Source of the DNA: Sulfurovum sp.
Lineage (GTDB): Bacteria > Campylobacterota > Campylobacteria > Campylobacterales > Sulfurovaceae
NCBI GenBank assembly: GCA_012329065.1
Contig: JAAXPZ010000025.1
Location: 1-46,095, forward strand
Direction of reading: 5' to 3'
Length of the DNA stretch: 46,095 nt
Translations under genes and position numbers: made by a program
Shown here: one piece after another, positions 8,752 to 15,947 of the stretch
How the letters are laid out: the number at the start of each line of letters is the position of its first letter
Numbering within the stretch: position 1 is the stretch's first letter
Notes under the pieces: model-generated
Seen by the model: the letters and a program-made list of their open reading frames with translations, nothing else
What the model was told of the DNA's origin: nothing
The model's database searches: none

Positions 8752-9246
8752 GTGGAACACGAAGTTACAAAAGTTGATATAATAGTATCAAAATCCAATG
8801 AAGCAGGTGATATAACATATGCAAATCCTATTTTTTGGAAATTATCTGGATATTCTCAGGGGGAACTGCTAGACAATCCCCATTCAATATTGCGACATCC
8901 AGATATGCCTAAAATAGTATTCAAATTTCTCTGGGACAACCTAAAGGCAGGTAGCGATGTTTTTGCTTTTGTTAAGAATCGGTCTAAAGATGGCGGCTTC
9001 TACTGGGTGTTGGCACATGTTAGAGTGGCTAAAAACCCTGATGGGTCTTTTAGGAATTATGTCTCTACAAGAAGAATGATGACAGAAGGTGCTAGAAAAA
9101 CAATAGAACCCCTTTATATAAAAATGCTAGAAGCAGAAAAAGAAGGCGGAATGAGTGCATCGCTCAAAGTTCTTGAAGACTCCTTGTCTGAATCGGGAGC
9201 TTCTCTAGCAACATTTAATGAAACAATGAAAAAGCTAAATAGCTAA
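8752..9246 (+). CDS. CetB/Aer-like single PAS domain protein
   Basis: A 164-aa protein made of one PAS domain (about residues 8-110) and a short helical tail. It carries the hallmark of Aer-type redox PAS domains: ITYANPIFWKLSGYS and ILRHPDMPK, then WDNLKAG and YWVLAHV. Such domains bind FAD in Aer. In Campylobacter, CetB is a stand-alone PAS protein of almost the same length (about 165 aa) that passes redox signals to the receptor CetA for energy taxis. No CetA-like receptor lies next to it here. The start is GTG at 8752, supported by AAGGAGG eight bases before; no ATG fits better. A redox or energy-taxis role is inferred from the family. Confidence 0.85.
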   Translation: MEHEVTKVDIIVSKSNEAGDITYANPIFWKLSGYSQGELLDNPHSILRHPDMPKIVFKFLWDNLKAGSDVFAFVKNRSKDGGFYWVLAHVRVAKNPDGSFRNYVSTRRMMTEGARKTIEPLYIKMLEAEKEGGMSASLKVLEDSLSESGASLATFNETMKKLNS

Positions 9247-9263
9247 TATAGGAGATATGAAAT

Positions 9264-9653
9264 ATGATAGATTTTGAACAGTCAATGAAAAAATTACGAT
9301 CGGTTAGCGGGTACTTAGGTTCTGCAGTGTTGAATTTTGCAGGAGAGACACTTTACTTGGATGAGGAGAATACAGGTGTAGATATTGCTTATTCGGCAAG
9401 TATCTTCAATGACTCTTTTAGGGCTATTTCAGAAGCATCGTTGGATGTGGGTTTTGCTGATGCTTCTTTTGTGGAGACCAAGACGCATGATGGTCATGTG
9501 TTCTTGATAAACTCAGCAGGTGATCAGACAGGTGATAACTTCTCTAAATTAAATGTATTTTCTATTTTTAGAGATGATGGAAATGTTGCACTTGCAAAAA
9601 TGATTATCGAACGCACATCTCAAAGAATGTCTAAAGAGATGAACGAAATATAA
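9264..9653 (+). CDS. Small roadblock/LC7-like protein, function unknown
   Basis: A 129-aa soluble protein starting 17 nt after the CetB-like gene with a GGAGATATGAAAT leader, so the two are probably co-transcribed. The order of elements (an N-terminal helix, SGYLGSAVLNFAGETLYLD, a central ASLDVGFADASFVETKTHDGH segment, then NVALAKMIIERTSQRM) resembles the roadblock/LC7 fold used by MglB-like regulators and small GTPase partners. This is a pattern judgement and not a firm family match. If right, it may modulate signalling from the PAS protein. No signal peptide, membrane segment or catalytic motif is visible. Confidence 0.55.
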   Translation: MIDFEQSMKKLRSVSGYLGSAVLNFAGETLYLDEENTGVDIAYSASIFNDSFRAISEASLDVGFADASFVETKTHDGHVFLINSAGDQTGDNFSKLNVFSIFRDDGNVALAKMIIERTSQRMSKEMNEI

Positions 9654-9663
9654 GTAATAAGAG

Positions 9664-10206
9664 CTATCTCTCCTCTCTTTTGTCCCATGTAGTTCTTATC
9701 TGCTTGGGCATATAGTATTTAAACTGTTTTGGATGTATGAAGAAATCTACTTTTCCACATTTTTCTTGAATATCTTCCCAGTTTTGTATTTTTAGATTTA
9801 TAGCGAGTATGCCAAGCGTGGGTAGCTTGGTAAAGTTTTCTTCAATCAGCAGATTTCCAAATTCAGTTAGTTCAGGATTATGCCCTATCAGAAAAATACT
9901 CCCAATACTATTATCTTGCAATGAGAGAGTACTCATAAGCGTTTCAGAGCGAGAGAGATACAACTCCTCCATATAATGAATACGCCCTTTATACTCGATC
10001 TTCTTGGCAAGCTTATCTGCGGTAAGTTGTGCACGGAGTGCTGAGCTAGATAGTATGAGGTTAGGCTTTACTTGCCGTAATGACAGATAGGAGCTCATGG
10101 TATCCAGATCTTTTTTGCCGCGTTTATTAAGTCCTCTCTCAAAATCACTAGCTCCAGCGTCATCCCAGTCGGATTTAGCATGTCGTATTAGATATAAAGT
10201 TTTGAT
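9664..10206 (-). CDS. SixA-type histidine phosphatase with ATC at the expected start
   Basis: A histidine phosphatase (phosphoglycerate mutase superfamily, SixA-like) of 180 aa that would dephosphorylate a phosphohistidine or small phosphoester. The catalytic motif LYLIRHAKSDW follows the third codon, and GHNPELTEFG carries the second histidine. The first ATG in the frame (10098) lies after the catalytic motif and would give an inactive protein. Reading upstream, the codon exactly where family members begin (M-K-T-L-Y-L-I-R-H) is ATC at 10206-10204, six bases after AGGTGG. No ATG, GTG or TTG exists between the upstream stop and the motif. The gene may use ATC, be start-less, or carry a sequence error. 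Only 10 nt separate its stop from the convergent roadblock-like gene. Confidence 0.8.
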   Translation of the reverse strand: MKTLYLIRHAKSDWDDAGASDFERGLNKRGKKDLDTMSSYLSLRQVKPNLILSSSALRAQLTADKLAKKIEYKGRIHYMEELYLSRSETLMSTLSLQDNSIGSIFLIGHNPELTEFGNLLIEENFTKLPTLGILAINLKIQNWEDIQEKCGKVDFFIHPKQFKYYMPKQIRTTWDKREER

Positions 10207-10254
10207 AGTACACCACCTATATTTTTTGCTTATTATATCGTTAAATAGTCAAAA

Positions 10255-11007
10255 CTAAATTATTTTCTCCTGCCCAAGTCTATATAATGCAAAGTCATAT
10301 TTGACAGGATCGTTTTTGTCAAATGTCCTGAGAGTTTGTGTAAGCTCTAAGGCAGCTTTCATATCATATGTTTTTCTGTTGAGTAGCCCTAGTTTTTGAG
10401 ATACTTTGAAGGTATGGGTATCAAGTGGCATGAGCAGGGCAGATGTTGGTATTTTCCCCCACAGACCCATATCTAAAGCATCTTTTCTTATCATCCACCT
10501 AAGAAACATGAGATATCTTTTATAAGTTCCTGTGGATGACAGACTTTTCGGTAAAGAACCAAGAAGAAAGTGATAACCTCTAGAGTCATATTTATTAATA
10601 TCTTTAATTTCTTTTATAAAATTCCATAAGCCATCCAGTAAATTCTCTTCTTTTTTGTAGCCAACATAAAAGATACTCTCGATACTATCAACTTCCTTTA
10701 GCCGTTTAAGTGTGATAAAAAGAGATGACACATCATCAGACTTTTGAAATCTATAGTAGTGCTTTGACAACGCTTTTGATATTTCCCTTTCACTTTCGTT
10801 AAGTAGCTCAAAATCTAAGCTGTCAAGAAACTTTACTATCTGCCTAGCATTCCCGTAAGCAAAAAGTGCACATATAAGTGCAATCGATTCGTCTTGATGT
10901 CTTTTGGCGACAAGTAGTGGGTCTGGTCGTTCGTATGATAGCTCCGTAGCAGTGTTTCTTGAAAGCAACTCAGCATCCAATCGCATTTTTATATTTTCTA
11001 GTATCAA
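10255..11007 (-). CDS. TIGR02757 (DUF2400) family protein
   Basis: A 250-aa protein of the TIGR02757 family, recognisable by DPLLVAKRHQDE, ALFAYGNARQI, PLDTHTFKVSQKLGLL and the C-terminal DPVKYDFALYRLGQ. Family members are distantly related to helix-hairpin-helix DNA glycosylases, but no activity is established. The frame begins with TTG at 11007, one base after the stop of the SDR gene; an ATG at 10986 is the alternative and neither has a strong ribosome binding site. It is probably co-transcribed with the SDR gene upstream. Confidence 0.85.
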   Translation of the reverse strand: MILENIKMRLDAELLSRNTATELSYERPDPLLVAKRHQDESIALICALFAYGNARQIVKFLDSLDFELLNESEREISKALSKHYYRFQKSDDVSSLFITLKRLKEVDSIESIFYVGYKKEENLLDGLWNFIKEIKDINKYDSRGYHFLLGSLPKSLSSTGTYKRYLMFLRWMIRKDALDMGLWGKIPTSALLMPLDTHTFKVSQKLGLLNRKTYDMKAALELTQTLRTFDKNDPVKYDFALYRLGQEKII

Positions 11008-11008
11008 A

Positions 11009-11782
11009 TTAATTTTCTCGGCACAGAAGGTATGGATTTCTCTGTGCGGTTGGCATGATATCTAGGTATTGTATGTTTACATGAGGAGGAGTATTGAGTG
11101 TTGATATAATTGCTGTGGATATGTCTTTCGCATAGAGTGGGGTATAACCATTGTAAACTGCATTGGCCTTGGAGTTATCCCCATCAAAACGAGTCTTTGA
11201 GAAGTTTGTGTCAACTGCACCTGGGGCAATAGTTGTTACTTTTATATTTGTTGATATCAAATCTGCATTCATTGCCTCACCCAGAGAGTGTACGGCTGCC
11301 TTGGTGGCACAATATACATTGCCACCAGGATAAGCAGTCTTGCCAGCAACAGAACCTATGTTGACAATATGACCTCTGTCTAGAGCTCGCATTTTGGCGA
11401 TTATAGGTTTGCAGATATATAGGAGTCCTTTGATATTGGTGTCAATCATTTGATCCCAATTGTCAACCTTGCCATCATCTATCTTTTCAACTCCTAGGGC
11501 AAGACCAGCACTATTGACAAGTATATTTATAGTATGCTTTTTTAGTAGTTTCTTCATTAGAGTATTTATTTTATTTTGATCTCTGACATCAGCGACATGA
11601 ATTGATACTTTACACTTAGAATTCTTCAGTAGCTTTTTTTGTAACTTATGAAGTTTTTTCTCATTTCTTCCGAGCAATATCAGATCTACTTTCATCTTGG
11701 CTAGATCTATAGCTATCTGCTCTCCTATGCCAGAAGTCGCTCCAGTGACGAGTGCCGTTTTGTTTTTTATATAATTTTTCAT
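11009..11782 (-). CDS. Short-chain dehydrogenase/reductase, YdfG-like
   Basis: A 257-aa classical SDR. The Rossmann cofactor motif is TGATSGIG near residue 15, NSAG replaces the usual NNAG, the catalytic serine lies in NIGSVAGKTAYPGG and the YxxxK motif is YCATK. The C-terminal pattern THVNI-like PPHVNIQYLDIMPT closely resembles E. coli YdfG, an NADP-dependent 3-hydroxy acid (serine/threonine) dehydrogenase. That substrate range is inferred from similarity. The next gene, TIGR02757, starts immediately after the stop, suggesting a two-gene operon. Confidence 0.9.
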   Translation of the reverse strand: MKNYIKNKTALVTGATSGIGEQIAIDLAKMKVDLILLGRNEKKLHKLQKKLLKNSKCKVSIHVADVRDQNKINTLMKKLLKKHTINILVNSAGLALGVEKIDDGKVDNWDQMIDTNIKGLLYICKPIIAKMRALDRGHIVNIGSVAGKTAYPGGNVYCATKAAVHSLGEAMNADLISTNIKVTTIAPGAVDTNFSKTRFDGDNSKANAVYNGYTPLYAKDISTAIISTLNTPPHVNIQYLDIMPTAQRNPYLLCREN

Positions 11783-11872
11783 ATTTAGCCTTTTTGCATT
11801 TATAGATTTAAATCAATACTAGATCTTAATATTATCGGTATAATTATATCAACAATATATACAGGACATGAT

Positions 11873-12289
11873 ATGACACTAATAATTGTAAAATATATAC
11901 ATCTTATGTCAGCATTTATATATGGTGGGTTTTTGATAGTCGATAATCTATTTTTGGTGCATATTAAGAAACAGTACGACCTAGAGGAGCATAAAGAGAT
12001 ACGAGAATCTTTTATGAAATATGTGCGTAAATTGGTGCCTCCTAGTCTGATAGTAGCAGTTTTGACAGGCTTATATCTGATAATGTATCTCTTTGGGGAT
12101 ATCGGAGAAGATGGGATGACAAGATTTCAAATATTACTCTCACTCAAAGCATTTTTGGGTATATGGCTTGGTCTAAGAGGATTCATGCAGGTGTATATGG
12201 GGATTCAGCCTCTGGTATTCAAGAGCCATATTTTGCCTTTTGCTTTTGTGTTGACTATTATCTTTTTGTCACAGTTTATGTATATTTAG
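11873..12289 (+). CDS. Four-helix integral membrane protein, possibly CopD/HemJ-like
   Basis: A 138-aa protein with four hydrophobic segments (about residues 3-25, 53-73, 85-105 and 118-136). A histidine in the first helix (KYIHLMSAFIYGG) and a lysine at the third (LLSLKAFLGIWLGLRG) are arranged as in the CopD/HemJ class of small membrane proteins, where the histidine can bind heme or copper. This is suggestive only. It stands alone on the plus strand between two minus-strand genes and ends 32 nt before the convergent M20 peptidase gene. An imperfect hairpin GCCCA/TTGGC followed by TATTTTTAT in the gap could end transcription. Confidence 0.6.
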   Translation: MTLIIVKYIHLMSAFIYGGFLIVDNLFLVHIKKQYDLEEHKEIRESFMKYVRKLVPPSLIVAVLTGLYLIMYLFGDIGEDGMTRFQILLSLKAFLGIWLGLRGFMQVYMGIQPLVFKSHILPFAFVLTIIFLSQFMYI

Positions 12290-12321
12290 ACATTAGAGGC
12301 GCCCATTATTATTGGCTATTT

Positions 12322-13437
12322 TTATAGCTTGCCTTCTGTGTGGTGTTCAAATATTTCTGTGACCAGTGCTATACGCTCATCAAAACTTTTTTTAGATGCT
12401 CTTTCATGTACGGTGTGATCTCCGTCTCCGAAAGGTCCCCAGCCGTCCGTGACGATGACGCCAACAGAGGCGATGATATTGGCATCACTGACTCCCCCTC
12501 TTTGTTCAGTAGGCATGGATGTGTTACAGAGGGTATTGATACGCTCGATCCATGCTAGTTGTGCTGAATTGGGTTGCATTACATCTCGTAGGATACCGCC
12601 AGATAGGGTAGATTTGGTACCTTTGATGTAGTCCTTGGATACAATCTTATCTATGGCTTTTAGGGCTCGTTCTTTTTCTATAGGCTCAGTGTATCTCAGA
12701 TCAAAAGCCAGCTTGGCATGAGGAGAGACGGTGTTGGCTCCTATGCCACCTTCCATTATGCCGACATTGACTGTGGTTTGCTTCCCTTTATCGGATATCC
12801 TGCTTAGGTCTATAAGTTTGCATGCTGCTTCTTGGTTGGCATCTGCTCCATCCCAGTAGTGATTGCCAGCATGTTTGGCGATACCTTCTATCTCTAGCGT
12901 GAACCATCCTATGCCTTTGCGACCTGTGACTATCTCTCCGTTTTGCCCTGCTGCCTCAAATACCATGCAGTAGTCATACTCTGGGGCCAGTTTGGCGGTT
13001 AGATGCCTGCTGTCGTCACTGCCAGTCTCTTCATCGCTGACAAGGAGAAGATCTATATTGAGTATCTCTCCATACTTATCGTATATCTTTCTCAGGGCTT
13101 GCAGTGCCACAAAATTACCACCTTTCATATCACATACTCCAGGCCCATAAATCCACTCTTCATCTTCTTTGTACTCCTCAAAAGTATCTGGAGCGAACAC
13201 AGTATCGGTATGTCCTAGAAGTAGTAGTTTTTTGCCATTTGTTTTACGAGATATGAAATGCAAGTGATCTCCTATAGATTCTCTCTCATATCTCTGGAGT
13301 CTCATTCCGATTTTTTCTACCCAGTTGGCAAACATCTTAGAACTTGTATCTACACCCTTTTTGTTTTCTGTCCAAGAGTTGATTTCAATGATTTTTCTTA
13401 GCTCATTATAGTATTTTGTATCCATTTTTGTATCCAT
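12322..13437 (-). CDS. M20-family metallopeptidase, CPG2-like carboxypeptidase
   Basis: A 371-aa zinc peptidase of the M20 family. Metal ligands and catalytic residues are visible: LLGHTDTVF, the bridging Asp in YGPGVCDMKGG, the base Glu in SDEETGS, a Glu in FEAAG, the dimerisation-domain KHAGNHY segment and the final ligand in DGDHTVHERAS. The layout matches glutamate carboxypeptidase (CPG2) and related enzymes that release C-terminal Glu or other amino acids. The N-terminus has a 12-bp tandem repeat (MDTKMDTK) with two possible starts, 13437 and 13425. It has no signal peptide. It is divergent from the ATP-grasp/M14 cluster with about 95 nt between, so a shared regulatory region and a related substrate are possible. 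Confidence 0.88.
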   Translation of the reverse strand: MDTKMDTKYYNELRKIIEINSWTENKKGVDTSSKMFANWVEKIGMRLQRYERESIGDHLHFISRKTNGKKLLLLGHTDTVFAPDTFEEYKEDEEWIYGPGVCDMKGGNFVALQALRKIYDKYGEILNIDLLLVSDEETGSDDSRHLTAKLAPEYDYCMVFEAAGQNGEIVTGRKGIGWFTLEIEGIAKHAGNHYWDGADANQEAACKLIDLSRISDKGKQTTVNVGIMEGGIGANTVSPHAKLAFDLRYTEPIEKERALKAIDKIVSKDYIKGTKSTLSGGILRDVMQPNSAQLAWIERINTLCNTSMPTEQRGGVSDANIIASVGVIVTDGWGPFGDGDHTVHERASKKSFDERIALVTEIFEHHTEGKL

Positions 13438-13533
13438 TTTTTAGTATTATTTCTTTCCTTTCCAATATATCTAAAGATATTTTAATAAAGTATAGTAGAA
13501 TATCTCATTAGTTCATCGCAAATGGAGGACAAT

Positions 13534-14433
13534 ATGTCGAGAAAAATCGGAATGTGGCTCTATAGTAACGGTGGGGGAGATAAAATACAGAAGAAGATTA
13601 TCAAAAAACTCAAGCAAAGAGATATAGAGGTGATCAAAGATATCAACTTGCGACACGCAATTGCAAAAAATGGTCATATTATTCATAATGGACTTGCAAT
13701 AGATAAGCTTGACCTTTTTTTCACCTATAATGCTGGAGAGCAAACGCAATATCAAATATTTCTTTATCAAGCACTAAATCGTGTGATACCTATGATTAAT
13801 ACTTTTGATTCTTTTATGCTAACTGAAGATAAATTTCAAACCTCTTTTTTGCTAAAGAATCACGGAGTTTCGACACCTAGTTTTAAGCTCTGTCATAGAG
13901 ATGATACCCACCATCTAAAAAATATAATTAAAAAATGGTCTAAAATGGTTTATAAGCCAACAGATGGCTGGGGTGGTGTAGGGCTTACTAAAATAGAGAG
14001 CCAAGCAACACTAGACATGCTTCTACCTTTTCTTAACCAGATGGACTTGAGGTTTTTCTATGTAGAGAAGTTTATTAAGTATGATAATACAGATTATCGT
14101 ATAGATATTGTTGATGGTGAGTATGTAGGATGTTATGGACGCAAGGCATCTGCTACAGACTGGCGTACAAATGTCACTTCAGGAGGTTCTGTCTTTTTGC
14201 GTGAACCAAATGATGAATTAGTGGCTTTAGCAAAAAAAGCATCAAAGGTATGTGGTGCTGATATAGCGGGGGTAGACATTGTATACGACATGGAAAGAGA
14301 AGAGTATGTAGTGCTTGAAGTAAATGGTATATCTGCTTTTGCAACACCAGAGCAGGAAAAATTAGGGCTAGACTTCAATAAGAAAAAGATAGATTTGATT
14401 GTCGATATGATAGACAGAAAGACAAAAAAGTAA
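13534..14433 (+). CDS. RimK-like ATP-grasp ligase
   Basis: A 299-aa ATP-grasp protein related to RimK and other carboxylate-amine ligases that join an amino acid to a carboxylate by way of an acyl phosphate. Visible parts are the pre-grasp domain (IGMWLYSNGGG), the ATP-binding lysine and glycine loop MVYKPTDGWGGVGL, FYVEKFI, DYRIDIVDG, TSGGSVF, and the metal-binding pair D...EVN (VLEVNGISAF, Glu262 and Asn264). The frame opens at 13522, but GGAGG at 13524-13528 is spaced five bases from the ATG at 13534, which decides the start. It is followed 31 nt later by a second ATP-grasp gene and then an M14 carboxypeptidase. The substrate is unknown. Confidence 0.88.
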   Translation: MSRKIGMWLYSNGGGDKIQKKIIKKLKQRDIEVIKDINLRHAIAKNGHIIHNGLAIDKLDLFFTYNAGEQTQYQIFLYQALNRVIPMINTFDSFMLTEDKFQTSFLLKNHGVSTPSFKLCHRDDTHHLKNIIKKWSKMVYKPTDGWGGVGLTKIESQATLDMLLPFLNQMDLRFFYVEKFIKYDNTDYRIDIVDGEYVGCYGRKASATDWRTNVTSGGSVFLREPNDELVALAKKASKVCGADIAGVDIVYDMEREEYVVLEVNGISAFATPEQEKLGLDFNKKKIDLIVDMIDRKTKK

Positions 14434-14464
14434 TATTGTGTTTAAAATACAAGAAGGGAAGTAA

Positions 14465-15886
14465 ATGGAAAAGAAAAAAAACAATAAAAAACTACCAAAA
14501 ATCGGGCTACTCTATCTGGACTATGTATTGAGGTTTTTTGATAAATCTAACTTCAAAGGATGGCCGAACAAGATAGAAACAGTAACTTATCACTGGAAAA
14601 ATGATAAAAATCGTTTTATCAAAGAAGTAAAACGAAAAAAAATTGATGTACTTATAGGAAATATACCAGCAACGGCATATGAAACATTTAGAGAAATCGC
14701 ACGAGCACTTCCAAATGTTCAGTTTATACCTTCACTTGATGCACAGTTTTCAAATAAATCAAAAGAAAATGTGACCCGCTTTGCATGGAAGTATGATATT
14801 CCTATCCCAGGAACTTATATTTTTTATGATAAAAGTAAAGCTGATAGATTTATAGGGAAAATAAAATTCCCTAAAATTATCAAGAAATCATACGGTCCAT
14901 CTAATTACGGCGGATATTTTGTGCATAAAGTAGACTCCAAGAGAGAAGCTAGAAATCTTTTAGCTCAGAAAAAATATCATCCAGCATACTTCCAAGATTT
15001 TGTACCAATGGAAGCAGATGTAAGGGTAATGCTCATAGGACATAAGCCTGTTTGTGCATTTTGGAGAAGAGCTCCTGAGGGAGAATGGCTAACAAATACT
15101 TCTCAAGGTGGAAGCATGGATTATATGAATGTGCCTAAAGAATTATTAGATCTTGCAGTAAAAGTTTCCAAAGATGCCAATGCTGAGTATTGGTCTTGTG
15201 ATGTAGCAGTATGTCAAGACGGAAAGTATCATATTTTAGAATGTGCTACTGCCTTTGCCGCTTTTCCTTACATAAGAGATTGGATAGGTCAATATATTAT
15301 ATGGAAGTTTTCTAATGGAAGATTCCCTAAGCCAAACATTCCATTGTTCAATTGGGAAGAGTTGGGGAAAATGGATTCATTAGTGTTGCGTACACTGCGA
15401 CATATTACTTTTGGAAAGTACACACCCTCTTATGATGGTGCATATTTCTTAGATACCAAGGTAAGAGAAGCTGAAGAAGGTGATATGCATCTACATGAAA
15501 TGGACTCTCATTACCCTATGTTTCTTACAGAAAACAGAAAGCATGAAGAATGGCCAAGTGAAAAGTGGAACTTTCAAGACAATTATGGAAAAACCATACG
15601 AAAAGTACATGTCAAGAGTAATCCAAAAATCTCTGTAGACGAAAGTATAGAAAGCGAAAAGAACAGTATAATTTTAACTGAAAAGAAAATGAAAAAACTA
15701 TTAATGTCTATAGAGGGTATTGGCAAGAAGAAAGCTGAACAGATTATGAATATATTTGATACAGTAGAGCTTGTGCATACATTGGAAACAGAACCTTATA
15801 AGATAATGGAAGAAATTTCATGGTTTAAGAAGAAATTTCTTACAAAACTTATGAAAGAATGGGAAGATTTCAAAAATAAACTGTAA
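14465..15886 (+). CDS. Second ATP-grasp protein with C-terminal helix-hairpin-helix
   Basis: A 473-aa protein. Residues about 10-330 read as an ATP-grasp domain: VTRFAWKYDIPIPGTY, the lysine/glycine loop PKIIKKSYGPSNYGG, FQDFVPMEADVRVMLIG, TSQGGSMDY, and the metal-site region SCDVAV...ILECATAF. Here the usual Glu-x-Asn is Glu259-Cys-Ala261, so the metal-binding asparagine is missing. The last 65 residues contain a helix-hairpin-helix (SIEGIGKKKAEQIMNIF), a fold usually used for DNA or protein contacts and unusual on a ligase. A GAAGGGAAG ribosome binding site precedes the ATG. It sits between the RimK-like ligase and the M14 peptidase in an apparent operon and may be a divergent ligase or a partner subunit. 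Confidence 0.82.
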   Translation: MEKKKNNKKLPKIGLLYLDYVLRFFDKSNFKGWPNKIETVTYHWKNDKNRFIKEVKRKKIDVLIGNIPATAYETFREIARALPNVQFIPSLDAQFSNKSKENVTRFAWKYDIPIPGTYIFYDKSKADRFIGKIKFPKIIKKSYGPSNYGGYFVHKVDSKREARNLLAQKKYHPAYFQDFVPMEADVRVMLIGHKPVCAFWRRAPEGEWLTNTSQGGSMDYMNVPKELLDLAVKVSKDANAEYWSCDVAVCQDGKYHILECATAFAAFPYIRDWIGQYIIWKFSNGRFPKPNIPLFNWEELGKMDSLVLRTLRHITFGKYTPSYDGAYFLDTKVREAEEGDMHLHEMDSHYPMFLTENRKHEEWPSEKWNFQDNYGKTIRKVHVKSNPKISVDESIESEKNSIILTEKKMKKLLMSIEGIGKKKAEQIMNIFDTVELVHTLETEPYKIMEEISWFKKKFLTKLMKEWEDFKNKL

Positions 15887-15947
15887 AATTCCATAAACTT
15901 AGAGCCTCTTCATGGGTCATAGAAAATAATGCAAAAAGAAAACATTA

